A stretch of DNA of 64,000 bases from Pleurostoma richardsiae (lineage: Eukaryota > Ascomycota > Sordariomycetes > Calosphaeriales > Pleurostomataceae), in assembly GCA_030052745.1 (NCBI GenBank), contig JANBVO010000012.1, positions 248,001-312,000 on the forward strand, given 5' to 3'. Numbering within the stretch: the first letter of the stretch is position 1; each line of letters starts with the position of its first letter. The notes beneath the pieces are model-generated. The model had not been told where the DNA came from and ran no database searches. It saw nothing but the letters and a program-made list of their open reading frames with translations. Shown in pieces: positions 1-16,183 of this stretch. The translations under genes were made by a program, and so were the position numbers.

Positions 1-17
1 GATTCAACGGTCACTGA

Positions 18-4333
<4,316 letters not shown>

Positions 4334-6672
4334 CTAGGCGTAGGCTCGCACCCTGCCCCCGCCTACCAGGTTCGTGGGCAGCTTCCTACCGTTCACGAGG
4401 GGCACGATTCGCTTCTTTGGAGGCAGCGAGGTTACAGCGTTCCACATCTCCACGATCCCGGCTCTCTTCGCCGGCAGCATGCTGTACTGCAGGCTGTACA
4501 GGTTCTTGCGGTTGATCGGCGGGACGAACTTGCCGGTCAGGAGGCAGAGGAGGACCCTTGGCGAGAGGTAGTGCTTGCGGATGCGGTGGGCCAGCTGGAA
4601 GTACTGGTGGAACATAGCTCTGAAGTCGAGGGGGATGGACTGGGAAAGGTTAGAGGAAGCGATTACGCCGGGGAAAAAGGGGGCTTTCACCTTCAGGTAG
4701 ATTACGGATGTTACAGGGATGTCCGACGCCGAATTAATCGCAGATCTATTATCTTGGGTATCTCGAAGTTCAAAACGTATGCCGCCTAGACAAGGTTAGC
4801 ATCGGGAGTGGGAGAGGGAGGCAAGCCACTGACCCGGGAGCCTCCTTGGGTCCTTGACCCGGAGCATGAGGGCGAAAAGGGGAAAGTGATTGAGGAAAGA
4901 AAGGAGAGTGTCGAACACAGCCTTCAGCGAGATGATGGCCATCCGCGCGACGGCGAAGTTCAAGTAGAAGACAACAACGGTCGGGAGGAGGAAGAACAGC
5001 AGCGTGAAGAGGATGGTGCCGACGAGAAGCTGGTCGAGGTCATAGTCGCAAGAGTCAATACGGTTCCGGAGTACATTATGCTTCTTCCCGCGGAAGAGAT
5101 GGAAGAGAGAGATCAGGATTGTGAGCTGCCAGTGGAATATACGTGCGGACGCCAGGTAGAAAGAGTAGATATGGACCGTGAGGAGGGACAACAAGTCCGA
5201 GAAGAGGGCGATTGGCATGCTGGCTCCGGCGAAGCTGGAAAATCCTATGAACCAGATGATATGCGGCAATGCCGGGCGAAGAGTCTCGATGCAGCCTGAA
5301 GCTCGATTAGCAATGACGGTCGCTGATGGACATAGACGGAGGACAACTCACTAGACCAATAATCGATCACCCAGAGAAAAAGATCACCAAGAAACGCAGC
5401 AAGCTCGCCGTTTAGCTTGAGACCGGCGGGCCAGCCCATTAACCAAGATATGCCGCTCTGCAGGGCCTCGACTGTGTAGGTGCCGAGGAGGGAGCTGATC
5501 TGCTCAGAAACCCAGCCGGCATTGTCGATGATGTACGAGCCAAGAGCAATGCCGATAATCACGTCGTTGGCAACAAGCCAAAGGCTGTTGTAAAAACGAA
5601 TGTAGTCCGGATGACTCGTCGTCACACTCTCCCAGTCCGCTTTTCTCTGTCTCAAGGTCACGTACTGCATTGGCCAGTAACAGAACTGCTGCAGCCGTAT
5701 CTCCACCTGCTGGGCCGTCGCCGAGATATCCTTCAGAGCAGCATAGTTGGGTTGCGCTCGCCACTCCAAGATGACGAGCAGCATCTCCGCGGCGACTCGA
5801 TGACAGACCAAACCAAGCACAAAGGCTCTTGTGATGACAGGAAACACGTAGGAGGTGATGATCTCCCATAACCACACCAAGACAAAGTCCTTCATGGTGT
5901 TCGCGGACTCAACCATCCGCTCAGACACGCTGAGGCTACGCTTCGCCCTTGTCCCTATCCTCGACACGTTCTTCTGTAGTAACTGTTCCAGCTCCCAAGC
6001 CCAGTTGACCTGATTCACAATCTTGGGCAGAGCCTTCTCTTTCGCAGTGGGTGCTCGCTTGATCACTGAGTGCTGCCTAAGCTTCTCGACGAGTTGGCGC
6101 TTCTTCTCCTTATGAAGCCGCTCCTGCTTCTCTTGCTCCGCCTCGGCAGTGTCAGCGGGGGCCAGCCTAAAGCCCCCATTCTTGTCTGCAAGCGCGAGAG
6201 AAATAGGATTCAAGGAGATGTACTGCATTTTGGTCGGCCGAGGCCGGTCGAACATGATGAGCTGGATACTCGACGCCTTTGCGCATCGCACCTGAGGCAC
6301 ACGAACGCCGCGACCAGTCGTGACGCGAACCCATGACGGATCAATCTCCAGGGAGTCAGGCGCATTTGACACGCCGAGTACATTCATATGCGGCTGACCG
6401 CACAGTTCAAAGATCCGCCCAACGGGATGAGGCGCGCTTCGGAAGAGGGTGTGGGATTTCAACGCGCCTTCGACATTGCGAGCCTATATACCGTCAGAAG
6501 GTGGGCGGAGGCGTAACTAAGGGGTTGGCACACTCACATCGACGCCGTCCAGAACGGCTACCACAAAAACATCCAGACTCGAATTTCTCCATCCAACCAC
6601 TACCCCGGTTTGGTCAGATCGCGGGATGTCGGTGGGCCAGAAGATCCGCATTAAGGCATCTTGCTCTGGCAT
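4334..6672 (-). CDS. GPI1: GPI1: subunit of GPI-N-acetylglucosaminyltransferase (PIG-Q family)
   Basis: Subunit of the ER-membrane complex that transfers GlcNAc from UDP-GlcNAc to phosphatidylinositol, the first step of GPI-anchor synthesis. Model, 709 aa: exons 6538-6672, 5352-6483, 4834-5295, 4691-4785 and 4334-4639. The start gives MPEQDALMRIFWPTD and then VVVGWRNS, typical of fungal Gpi1. The family signature begins with HPDYIRFYNSLWLVANDV and continues through a Gly/Leu-rich stretch to FLWVIDYWS, with several hydrophobic segments through PHIIWFIGFSSFAGAS. The C-terminal block GKFVPPINRKNLYSLQYSM is also conserved. Introns are 54, 56, 48 and 51 nt; the last (4640-4690) is stop-free and a multiple of three. 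All exon phases fit. The downstream boundary of the protein past NAVTSLPPKK is less certain because families vary there. Confidence 0.92.
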
Positions 6673-7946
6673 GACCGACGGTCTACAGAGTAACACGGCC
6701 TAGAACGACCCTCTGCGCCTGAGCTGTTCCCGCGCAGATATGCCCGAACCAGGAGACCGGGGGTGCTTGCAGCATGGGATCAGTAGAGCTCGTGAGACAA
6801 GGAGGGTCGGGGTGCGGCAGTACCAGGTTCGATTCTCTTGTCGCCAGGCGTTCCACGGGTATGAAGAGAAGGAGGAAGACGAGCGAGAGTGCCGCAAATC
6901 CCTTAGCGGCACGAGACTACAGCCAGGGACGAACTGGTTAGCTTTAAAGGCGAGGCACGGCGGGGTTGCTATACAGGAGGAGCAAGCTCCTTGAGGAGTG
7001 GCATTTGGGGACATACGACGACTCCGTAATCCCATGCAAAGATTGCAAGCTCATAAAGACGTGTAACCAGGTCCCATCGAGCAGTTATGTAGCCGGCTAC
7101 GAAGATTCCAAGTGTGAGGGTGGAAAAGGGGTGCATAGAATCGCCGTCGCCGTCGCTATGAGAAGCGCATTCCGAGACTCGAGGGGTCGCAAGGGGGCCA
7201 AAGAAGGGGAGAGGAACGGTTTTGGGTAGAGGTTAAGCTTCAGAAAAGGCCTGTCGTCGGTGGAGCTATGCTTTTCTCTCGTTGAAGCATCAGAGAAGCA
7301 GTGTGAAGTCGAGAAACCGAGAGCAGCGTGGTAGTCGTAGCTCTGTTGTCGCGCTGGCCTGAAGCGTAATGGACGTGATAGCGCGTGTGGAGCCGCTTGC
7401 GCAATGGTTATTTGCAAAACCCCCTTGTTTCTGCATTCGGGTACAGGTACCGGGCGAATTGGGGAATTTCCTCCAATCACGTGTACGCAGTACCTTGAGC
7501 ACTCTTCAGCCGTCTCCTCAATGACGGCGTCTTCCACGATAAATGCTCTTCACAGAGGCCTTCCTGACTTGATGCAGAATGGAATATGTCGACTAGCTTA
7601 GTACCGGTGATCTTTCAGGCTCAATGGCTTCACAACCGCAGAAAGGAAGAACAGGCATGCACATACAGACTGGCTTGTTTACAGGTGCGCCAGAGCAGAG
7701 TCCGACAGCGCGATTACAAGGCAAGGAGAGTGAATCTAGATGATAGAAGCATGTTCTCGCTATTTCATCTTATATGAAATGAAAGATGAGTGAAGCTGTG
7801 CTGCATCGAGCCATATCCTGAACCCCTCAGTTTAGTCAGGAACCGAGCTGAACTCCAGAACTCCAAGACGATGCTAGTGGTGATGATGCTAGAGGCTTTT
7901 GAGCCGCCTTCAAGCGCCAGCCGACGAATGAAGGGACAAAGAAGTG
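6673..7946. other. Intergenic: GPI1 promoter side and MDM35 3' side
   Basis: No gene was recognised. The left part should hold the GPI1 promoter and leader. A CACGTG palindrome occurs near 7480 in a CCAAT-containing context. A B-box-like GGTTCGATTC near 6827 does not belong to a foldable tRNA. Confidence 0.45.
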
Positions 7947-8390
7947 TTATTTCCGTGATAGGTAGACGGCATCGTTGTCTTTGTTGTCTTCCCTGGCCTC
8001 GTCCAGTAGCTTGTCGATGCCTCGTTGCTTCAGTGCTGTCTTGGGAAAAGTTAGCCACTGTGCATCTTGCTGACAAGCAGAGTCTCTTTCAAGACGCGAG
8101 AGAGGTCTCATTTCTCACATTCAAGCATTTCTGGTAGTCCTTGAACAAGTTCGCGCACTCATTCTCGTCTGCTTTGCCGGCTCCCCTAAGGTACTCTGTG
8201 AAGTGAGTGAGCATCTGCCCTTCAGACATGGGCAGCGGAGGGTTATCATACTCTCGCTATACCATTTCAGAAAGCAGGTATCATATCGCCTTTGCAAATA
8301 GTCAGTGAGAAGCTTCTCGCCAGCTGTGGGTTGGGAGCGCGGAGCTCACTCTTTCACCTCGTTGCACTCCGGGGCAAGTGACGCCGCCAT
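7947..8390 (-). CDS. MDM35: MDM35/TRIAP1-like twin CX9C intermembrane-space protein
   Basis: Small mitochondrial intermembrane-space protein. In yeast, Mdm35 binds Ups1/Ups2 and lets them shuttle phosphatidic acid or phosphatidylserine between membranes. The gene is too fragmented to show as one open frame: exons 8350-8390, 8252-8289, 8119-8195 and 7947-8039 (introns 60, 56 and 79 nt) join to 82 aa. Seen: start MAASLAPECNEVKERYDTCF; two helical hairpins with CX9C pairs at Cys9/Cys19 and Cys40/Cys50; motif FLKWYSEKYLRG; tail GIDKLLDEAREDNKDND. Length and cysteine spacing match the family. Two acceptors are AAG rather than CAG/TAG (before exon 2 and before exon 4), but phases and homology fix them. 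It is divergent from RRP6 with 471 bp between start codons. Confidence 0.92.
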
Positions 8391-8861
8391 CTTGGACAGG
8401 CTTTCTGGCCGAGTCTCAGTACCCCTCACAACGCCCGTCTCAGCGACAGGCACTGAATTACTTTTGCTGTCGTTCGCCGTGTTCGCGTAGCTGAAGGATC
8501 CGGTGTCGTGTCTTCTTGTTTCTTCAGTGGCAAACAGATCGGGTTTCCGGGAGGCTTCAAGCTGCCTGTGCTCGATATAAGAGCGCCTTATCTTATCGTT
8601 CGCGCGCCTAGCTAGCCAGGTGAGCAAGTACCACTACAAAAGTCGCTACCATGAGATGACCATTGCAAAGGTACTGACAACCTTGCCAGGATCCACTAAA
8701 ATTTGAGCTTCGCAGTCGTCTCTAACAAACGCTTCTGGAAATTTTCTGGCCGTGGAAGCACCTTTAGACGTCGCGAGTCTATGAGGGGTCTGCGCTCCAC
8801 CTACGATCTTCCCTCCTGCAGATCCTGTCTGGGCGCGATCGGGCGTCTCTGTGTAGCGAAG
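8391..8861. promoter_or_regulatory. Divergent promoter region between MDM35 and RRP6
   Basis: 471 bp separate the two start codons, so both promoters and 5' leaders must fit here or overlap. Open frames extend upstream of both ATGs (to 8627 on minus, from 8703 on plus). They lack family similarity and are read as leader sequence. Confidence 0.5.
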
Positions 8862-11577
8862 ATGGATCCCTCGAAAGACTTCAAGTCCTTACAGGAGAAG
8901 GTTCAAAAGGCTCTCGTGTCGACCACCAAGTCTGCGAACCGGATCGCGAACGAGGACCTTAGCTTCCAGCGCACTGTCAATCCTGACGTTGCAGAGAGGT
9001 TAGACGAACAAACGTCCCGCCTACTCAAACTATCGGGGGACCTTCTCGAATCTGCGGCGAAGGCGACGGATCAGAATGCTCCTTCATCATTCGACGACCC
9101 CGAAGATGTTGACATCCAATGGCGCGCAGTTGTGGACGTGATCGATTCCTTGCTCGAGAGGGCCGACACCTGCTTGGATGAATACACCGGCTTGGTCAAG
9201 AGAAAGGATGCGCCGACAAGCGCAGATGCGGTGAGTCCAAGGAGCGCAGACCGGGCGTGCAAAAGCACTGACTGGGACCCTGCTTTTAGAATCCAAAGCG
9301 GCACAAGACGAACGACAGGTTGGATCGCAACTTCCGCAGGGCCAATATCATCAAGCCCCAGAACGCATTCGAACACAAACCCAACAATTTCGAGACAGGG
9401 CCCTGGAAGCCCATACTTGGGACGAAACCACACGCTACTGTCCCACTGGACGAGAGCCTCAGCACTTTCATCGACGAATATGATCATCTACAGTACGACT
9501 ATACACCTTTCTTACCTCTCCTATTCCGAAAAAAAACAGGGCCTGTATGGGCTGGCTTGAAGTCAGCCCATCCCAGGCGGCGCGTGAAGCGACTGCGCTC
9601 ATCGCAAAATGCAGGTTCTGGCCGACACGCTAACAGCATCATCAGATACAAACATCCATACGAGACAGAGATACTTAACCTGGAGTACCCAGCCAGCGTA
9701 TACCAGAAGAAGGATGCTATACCCTATCTTCCTGTCGAGACAACTACTGCAATATGGGTCGATACCTACGAAGGGGTGTTGGAAATGCTGGAAGAGCTCA
9801 AGAAGGCAAAGGAAATCGCTATTGATCTCGAGCACCATGATTTCCGCACTTACACGGGGCTTCTATCACTTATGCAGATCAGTACTCGAGAGAAGGACTG
9901 GATAGTTGACACTTTGAAGCCTTGGCGGCATAGACTCGAGGTTCTCAACGAAGTATTCGCGGATCCGAGTATCGTCAAGGTAGGAGATATTCCCAACCGT
10001 TTTCTTCGTGAGCTTTCCGTACTGACAAGTTGCAGGTCTTCCACGGCGCCTTCATGGACATCGTCTGGTTACAAAGAGATCTAGGCTTGTATATCGTTGG
10101 CCTCTTTGATACATTCCACGCAAGCGGCGCGCTCGGGTACCCCGGGAGGAGTTTAGCATACTTGCTGAAGAAGTTTGTCGATTTCGATGCAGACAAGAAG
10201 TACCAGATGGCCGACTGGCGGATAAGGTGAGCTCAACAGTACGTATCGCAGTACACCGCTAACTTGCGCAGGCCTCTTCCTGAGGAGATGTTCTACTACG
10301 CCCGTTCCGATACGCACTACCTCCTCTACATATATGACAAGCTGCGCAACGAGCTCCTTGAGCACTCCGACCGGAGCGATCCTGAAAAGGACCTCATTCG
10401 CACCGTTCTACAGAAGTCCAAGGAGACATCGCTACTCCGTTACGAGGCCCCTCTGGCAGATCCTGAGACCGGCCATGGCTCTCGAGGGTGGTTCAACACT
10501 TTGGTGAAGACCCCTTCTCTGCTCAAAAACGAAGAGTTCGCGGTGTACAGAGCAGTGCACAAATGGCGAGACGATCTGGCTCGCCGTGATGACGAGAACC
10601 CGGCGTTCGTCATGCCACAGCAGACTCTGATCGAAATAGCGAGGATCATGCCGTCAGACCAAAAGGCGTTGTGGAGTCTGCTGAACAACTCATCACAGTC
10701 TGTGAAGAAGTCACTAGATGAACTGTTTGCGCTGATCCAGGAAGCGAAAGCTCAAGGAGCAAATGGACCATCCATGATGGACTTCTTCCGCGGTGACACA
10801 GTTGGATCATTGGCTAAGAGGCTCTTCGCCAAGAAAGACGAGGACCCTGATGCGGGACTCCCGAGCGCTAAAGAGTTGAAGAGTGAACAGTCCCAACTAT
10901 GGGGGAACGTGCCTCTTAGTAGCCTCTGGGATGCGTCGTCTTCCCTCTTGAAGGAGGCGAATGGCGTCCAGATAGCCGTGCCCTGGTCGAATTTTGTCCA
11001 GGGCGCGACAGTGGACCTGGGAAGGGATGAGTCTACTCAGGAGGTAGAGCCAAAGGGCATGGAATCGGACATGCTCCCTCTTGAGACGAAGAGTGCTCCA
11101 AAGCCCGCAGATGACGAGTTCACGCTCCGCGCGGGAAGGAAACGAGAGCACGATGAAATATCACAGGACCCGACGTCTACGCCAGGCCCAGAAGCCGAGG
11201 CTGAGACACCCATTCAGGATGATCAGGATGTAATAACGCTGAAAGACGATGATGAAGAAAAGAGGCGGCGGAAGGCGGAGCGGAAGAAGATGAAGAAGGA
11301 GAAAAAACAAGAGAAGAAGAGGCAGAGACTCATCACAGATCAGGCAGCGCCTGACGGCCAGAGCCCGGGAGTCGGGGCTGCAGAGGATGCAGAGGAGGAG
11401 GATCAGCCTTTCGATTACAGCACGGCCGAGTCGGTCCTTCACGCGAAGAAGGCCAACGGCGGTGAGACGTCGAAGGTGTTTGACCCCTACGTCTCGAAGA
11501 TGACGACAGAGGGACCGAAGGCGGCTCGCCGGATGCACGGAGAGAAGCCGGGCAAGAGCCACACGTTCAAGAAATGA
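8862..11577 (+). CDS. RRP6: RRP6/EXOSC10: nuclear exosome 3'-5' exoribonuclease
   Basis: Distributive 3'-5' exoribonuclease of the nuclear exosome. It trims rRNA, snoRNA and snRNA precursors and degrades aberrant nuclear RNA. Model, 800 aa: exons 8862-9230, 9290-9492, 9646-9979, 10036-10226 and 10272-11577. Domains in order: N-terminal PMC2NT (start [14 protein letters not shown]); DEDD-Y exonuclease with Asp251 and Glu253 (IDLEHHDF), Asp310 ([10 protein letters not shown]), Tyr375 and Asp379 ([10 protein letters not shown]); HRDC domain around 430-510; and a long charged tail with a Lys/Arg-rich block ([16 protein letters not shown]), probably a nuclear or nucleolar signal. Intron 9493-9645 is 153 nt, stop-free and in frame, but splicing restores the family sequence [12 protein letters not shown]. 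The gene is divergent from MDM35. Confidence 0.94.
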
Positions 11578-12589
11578 TGCTCCCACAGCAAAATAGGAGG
11601 AGTTCGCGCATTGCGCGTCGCTGGGCCGGTCTCATGTCAGCAGGATTCTCCATGATGGAGGGCGGTGACACTGGCTTGCTTGTGCAGCAGATGTCCTAGG
11701 GCTGCGCCATTGTTATTGCTGGCTCTGTCGGAGTTGTCCTTTGCCCCGCTGGGATGACGATCTGCTCAGGTTGAACTGGATATGGCTGCATCAGCCCTTA
11801 TTACTTACTAGCAGCCGGATACCCGGCAGCACCGTGTCTCCCGGCGGCCCGGAATGAAATAGCTATGATATCCCGGGTATCTAAAGTTCTAAACGGGCAT
11901 CACTGTGATATTATGTTTAGCAAGACTCGTCCGGTGCACGATACAACCTACACTCAGGTCATATAGAAATACAGCATTCACACGGTTACATTCGGGGATA
12001 GGAGATTACACGACAACTTCTGGACTCCTGCCAGGTTGCTCAGTAAGAATTTCGGTGCGTTTGAGCTCGTAAGCAGTCATCCCGGAAGGTTCTTCTCATC
12101 CTCCTATGCGGCATATCGTACCGCGCCTGCCGATTCCCTACCTCATAGCCAGACTATAAGGCATGCTTCAGCAAAGTGATACAGAATACGGTGATGTCAG
12201 CCCCACTGCTCTCACAGGGTGGGTAAGGTGTGCGCCCTGGCAGCAACAACTGCATGGCGTCGAAGTCCGCCATTTTAGGCCGTGTAGAGTAATCTTGCCC
12301 TTTCGGCGGGCACTGTTCTGCAGCTAGCCCGTCGCCGGCACTGGATTGCCGTCCCAACCTCACATCAGCTCAAATGCGTACAGCGCAGCTTGCTCCGCCG
12401 GGCGTCATCCGGAGCCTGTGGAGATCCCTAGGAGACCTCGGAATATAAAAGCTTCGCGTTTTGCCCTTCCCCAGCTTCGCAACGGGAAGCTGAATATACC
12501 CTGAGGTCATTCGTTTCCCACTAGGGTTCCCAGCGCTCATCTTGGACACGCACCACCGTTGCTGAAGTATCGTAAACCCTCCCGTCACC
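11578..12589. other. Intergenic: RRP6 3' side and dehydrogenase promoter
   Basis: About 1 kb with no convincing ORF. The left part should be the RRP6 3' UTR. The right part carries a TATA-like element (12444-12449) ahead of the next gene. Confidence 0.45.
12444..12449 (+). promoter_or_regulatory. TATA-like element upstream of D-2-hydroxyacid dehydrogenase
   Basis: TATAAA, within GAATATAAAAGC, lies 141-146 nt upstream of the ATG at 12590. The distance allows a leader of about 110 nt. The assignment rests on sequence match and position only. Confidence 0.35.
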
Positions 12590-14058
12590 ATGGAAAGCAT
12601 CCTCAGACCCAAGAAGCTCCCGGACGAGACACACGAGGTCATCGTCGTGCTGGAGGCCATCCACGTGGCCATGCCTGAGGTCGACACCAGTCCCCGGACC
12701 CACGAGGTCCTGTCCTACCCGCGGACCAGCCCGGCCGACGACGTCGCTGCCCGCGTCAGGGACGCCAGCATCGTCATCGTCACGACGTGCGCCATCAACG
12801 CCAAGACCCTGGGGGAGGCGCCCTACCTGTGAGACCATATTACCGACCAGCCCTCCTCGCCCCCCGGGCCGTCTTTCCTCGCTCCTCCGTGAGGCGGAAT
12901 GACCCGGCTGGGAAGCGAGGGGGGAAGCAGGAAGCCAGCAAGTGCTGATGTTGTCTATCTCGCGTGCGTGCAGGAAATGCATCATCAGCCACCCGACGGG
13001 GACGGACCACATTGACCTGGACGAGTGCCGCCGGCGCAACGTCCAGGTGATGAACTCCCCCAGCATCAACATCGAGGCCGTGTCGGAGCACGCCCTGGCT
13101 CTCGTACGTCTCTGCCCTGGCTCCCTTTCCCACGCCGGCCCCTGATCGCCATTGCAGCGATGAGTGATCAGGAATAGACGAAGCGAAAAGCAAGTCAGAG
13201 GAATCCGGACTAACGGACGGACAGTACTTCGCGGCAAGGAGAGGCCTGGTCAAGCTGCACAACACGCTGCTGGACTACAACGAAGGCCGGCCGAACGACT
13301 GGAAGGCGAAGGGCAGCCTGACGTCGCTGCTGAGAGACGCCGAGGGCCGGGCACCGAAGACGTGCTCGCAGGAGACGGTCGCCATCTTCGGCTACGGTGC
13401 GCTGGGTATGTGCGCACGACGGACAGACGCTCTCCAAGACCCGGCTCCCCGGCCGTTCCCTGCCATTCTGCAGCTCAAGGACTAACAGCTCGTCACAGGC
13501 AAGCGCATCGCTCAGCTCTGCCGCGCCCTAGGCATGAAAGTGATCATCTCCGCCCGCAAAGACAGCAGCGACACCCCTCCCTCCTCCACGCCTTCCACCA
13601 CCTCCTCCAGCGAACCCCCCGTCGCCCGCGTCCCCTTCGCCGAGGCCCTCCGCACCGCCACGGTCCTCATCCTCTCCCTGCCCCTGTCCCCCTCCACCCT
13701 CGACCTCATCTCCGCCCCCGAGCTGGCCGCCATGCGGCCCGACGCGGTGCTCGTCTCCGTCTCGCGCGGCGGCATCGTCAACGAGGCCGCCGCCGCCGCC
13801 GCCCTGGCGGAGCGCCGCATCTACGGGTACGCGACGGACGTGCACGCCATCGAGCCGGCGGGCTCGGGCGCCGACAGCGCGCTGCTGGCCGCTGGAGAGA
13901 GGGGCGAGCGGGAGCGCAGCCGGCTGAACATGACGCTGACGCCGCACCTGGCGTGGTTCGCGGACACGACGCTGCTGAACATCCAGAGGACGGTGGTGGA
14001 GAACGTGAGGGCGTTTGTGGAGGGCACCGGGGGTTACATAGTGGTCAAGAGGACGTAG
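12590..14058 (+). CDS. D-isomer-specific 2-hydroxyacid dehydrogenase (NAD-binding)
   Basis: NAD(P)-dependent oxidoreductase interconverting a 2-keto acid and a D-2-hydroxy acid. The substrate cannot be told from sequence; glyoxylate/hydroxypyruvate-type reductases are the closest functional class. Model, 369 aa: exons 12590-12828, 12974-13103, 13225-13405 and 13499-14058. The nucleotide-binding motif GYGALG follows Phe178 (Gly179, Gly181, Gly184). The catalytic set is Arg273 in SVSRGGIVNE, the acidic residue in HAIEP and His333 in TPHLAW. The N-terminal catalytic part has HPTGTDHIDLDEC and SEHALALYF. A Ser/Thr/Pro-rich insert of about 20 residues follows ISARKD and is probably a surface loop. 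GC at third codon positions is very high in the last exon. Its 3' end converges on SHMT. Confidence 0.87.
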
Positions 14059-14520
14059 GTTTATTTTCTTCTACGGCGTGAAAGTGACAAGGGACTCTCT
14101 GCCTTTAGACATGCACGGAACGAATGCCCTGCTCAATAGGCTTCGGCTTAGATGACAGCAATTTGATGCGCTCAGGAGCGTCATCGTTCGATTGCGTAGC
14201 TCATAGGACTTGCACCTGCTTGTATCGCGTGTATCAACAGCCCCGACTGCGTTGAAGCAGTCCCATTCTCCCAAGGGACAAAATGCCAAACTCCGTAGAG
14301 GACTGCAACGCCTGGTGAAATGCTTGCATATGGCACTTTTCCTATTTTCCCAACATTTAAACTGAAACCTCGGCCCCCCAGCCAGACAAACACAGAAACC
14401 GTTTTCCAAGGCTGTGGAGAGCCTGGAATGCAAGCCAAACACCGTTGTTGAAGATCCGCAACCAGACCGTGCCTATCCCATCCACCATATCAGTCCAATC
14501 CATGGACGACACTAGCATCC
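14059..14520. other. Convergent 3' region between dehydrogenase and SHMT
   Basis: 462 bp shared by two converging 3' ends. It is expected to hold both 3' UTRs and polyadenylation signals. No ORF here is supported. Confidence 0.5.
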
Positions 14521-16183
14521 TTAGATACCAGCATCCATGCGCCAGCCCTCAAGCGGGAGAGGGAACGTGTGGCACCAAGCGGCGATCTCGGCCTTCGCCT
14601 CGTTGATCTTGGCAACCTCACCACTGGCAACCTTGGCCTTGAAATCCTTGAGCTTGTTGGCCTCCTTGGGCAGAGAACCCTGGACCTCCTTGCAGATCTT
14701 GACGGCCTGGTCGATATATTCAGCGACCCGCTCGAAGTCCGCCTCGCCGAAGCCACGGCTGGTCATGGCTGGGGTGCCAATGCGCAGACCGCACGGGGTC
14801 AGGGCACTCTTGTCGCCGGGGATGCTGTTCTTGTTGCAGGCGATGTTCATCTGCTCGAGGACCGCCTCCACACGGGCGCCGTCAAGGCTAACGGGGCGCA
14901 GGTCGAGTAGGACCATGTGAGAGTCAGTGCCGTCGGAGACAAGCTTGTAGCCCAACGACTTGAACTTGTTCTCGAGGGCCTTGGCGTTGGAGACAACCTT
15001 CTGCTGGTACGCCTTGAACTCAGGCGTAGCAGCCTGCTTCAGGGCCACGGCGAGAGCAGTGATGGTGTGGTTGTGGGGTCCACCCTGGTGACCAGGGAAG
15101 ACGGAGAAGTTGATGGGGTTCTCCAGATCGTACAGAGTCTCCTTGCCAGTCTTGGGGTCCGTAGACCGGACGCCCTTGCGGAAGAAGATCATGGCGCCAC
15201 GAGGGCCACGGAGAGACTTGTGGGTGGTGGTCGTGACAACATCGGCGTAGAGGAACGGAGAGGGGATTACCTCAGAAGCGACCAGGCCAGAGATGTGAGC
15301 GATATCCACGACGAGGTAGGCGCCGACGGAATCGGCAATCTTGCGCATGCGCGCATAGTCGATCAGGCGGCAGTACGCGGAGGTACCAGCGACAAGGACC
15401 TTGGGCCGGTAGAGCTGAGCATTCTTCTCGAGGGTGTCGTAATCAATGATGCCGGTCTCAATGTTGACACGGTAGGGCATGGTCTCGAAGTATGTCGAGA
15501 CGGCGGAGATCCTGGCAAGGCTCTGTTAGCTAGGGCTCATCAAACGAGGCGCACCTTTACGTGGAAATCATGGCTTACTTCTTGGCGGGAGTCTGGTATC
15601 CGTGGCTCAGATGGCCACCGTGGGGGAGATCGAGACCCATGAGTCTGCCATGGGGCGGCATCAGAGCCTGGTAGACCTGCAGGTTGGCAGGGCTCCCACT
15701 CAAGCTCTGGACGTTGACACCCCACTTCGCCGGGTCGAGGTGGAAAGCCTCGAGGGCACGCTTCTGGCAGAGAAGCTCAATCTCGTCGATGTGCTGGTTG
15801 CCGCCGTAGTAGCGAGCGCCCGGGAGACCCTCGGAGTACTTGTTGGACATGGGAGAGCCAAGAGCATCGAAGACGGCACGAGACGTGACGTTCTCGGAGG
15901 CGATGAGGATGATGGACTCCTTCTGGCGCTGGATCTCTTGTTTCTGATGGCGGCAGCAAGGTTAGACACGTACAGTTGTGGGGAAAGTAATGAGGGTTGA
16001 GGAGAGATACTGACCATGATCTCAGCAACCTCGGGGTCGGACTCGACAAGAGACTTCTCAAGCATCTGCAGCGGTGAGTCAGTCAACGACTGCCCTCTAG
16101 CAAAGGAACCAGTGATGGATGGCGGGGTAGCTCACGTCCTTGTGCTCTTGCGAGAGGGCATAGGTGGCACCGTTGGAAGCCAT
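14521..16183 (-). CDS. shm2: Serine hydroxymethyltransferase (cytosolic type)
   Basis: PLP enzyme that converts serine and tetrahydrofolate to glycine and 5,10-methylene-THF, the main entry to one-carbon metabolism. Model, 484 aa: exons 16136-16183, 16015-16065, 15579-15943 and 14521-15511 (introns 70, 71 and 67 nt). The start [16 protein letters not shown] has no mitochondrial presequence, which favours the cytosolic isoform; the Neurospora counterpart is the formate (for) gene product. Conserved blocks: [42 protein letters not shown], and the PLP lysine at Lys253 in [28 protein letters not shown] and the C-terminal [16 protein letters not shown] are also intact. The long plus-strand open frames opposite this gene are coding-strand shadows. 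Confidence 0.95.

Noticed and set aside
6735-6860. Possible tRNA (B-box-like GGTTCGATTC)
   Set aside because: No matching A box, acceptor stem or T-stem pairing could be drawn.
14917-15642. 241-aa open frame on the plus strand
   Set aside because: Antisense shadow of serine hydroxymethyltransferase; no family features of its own.
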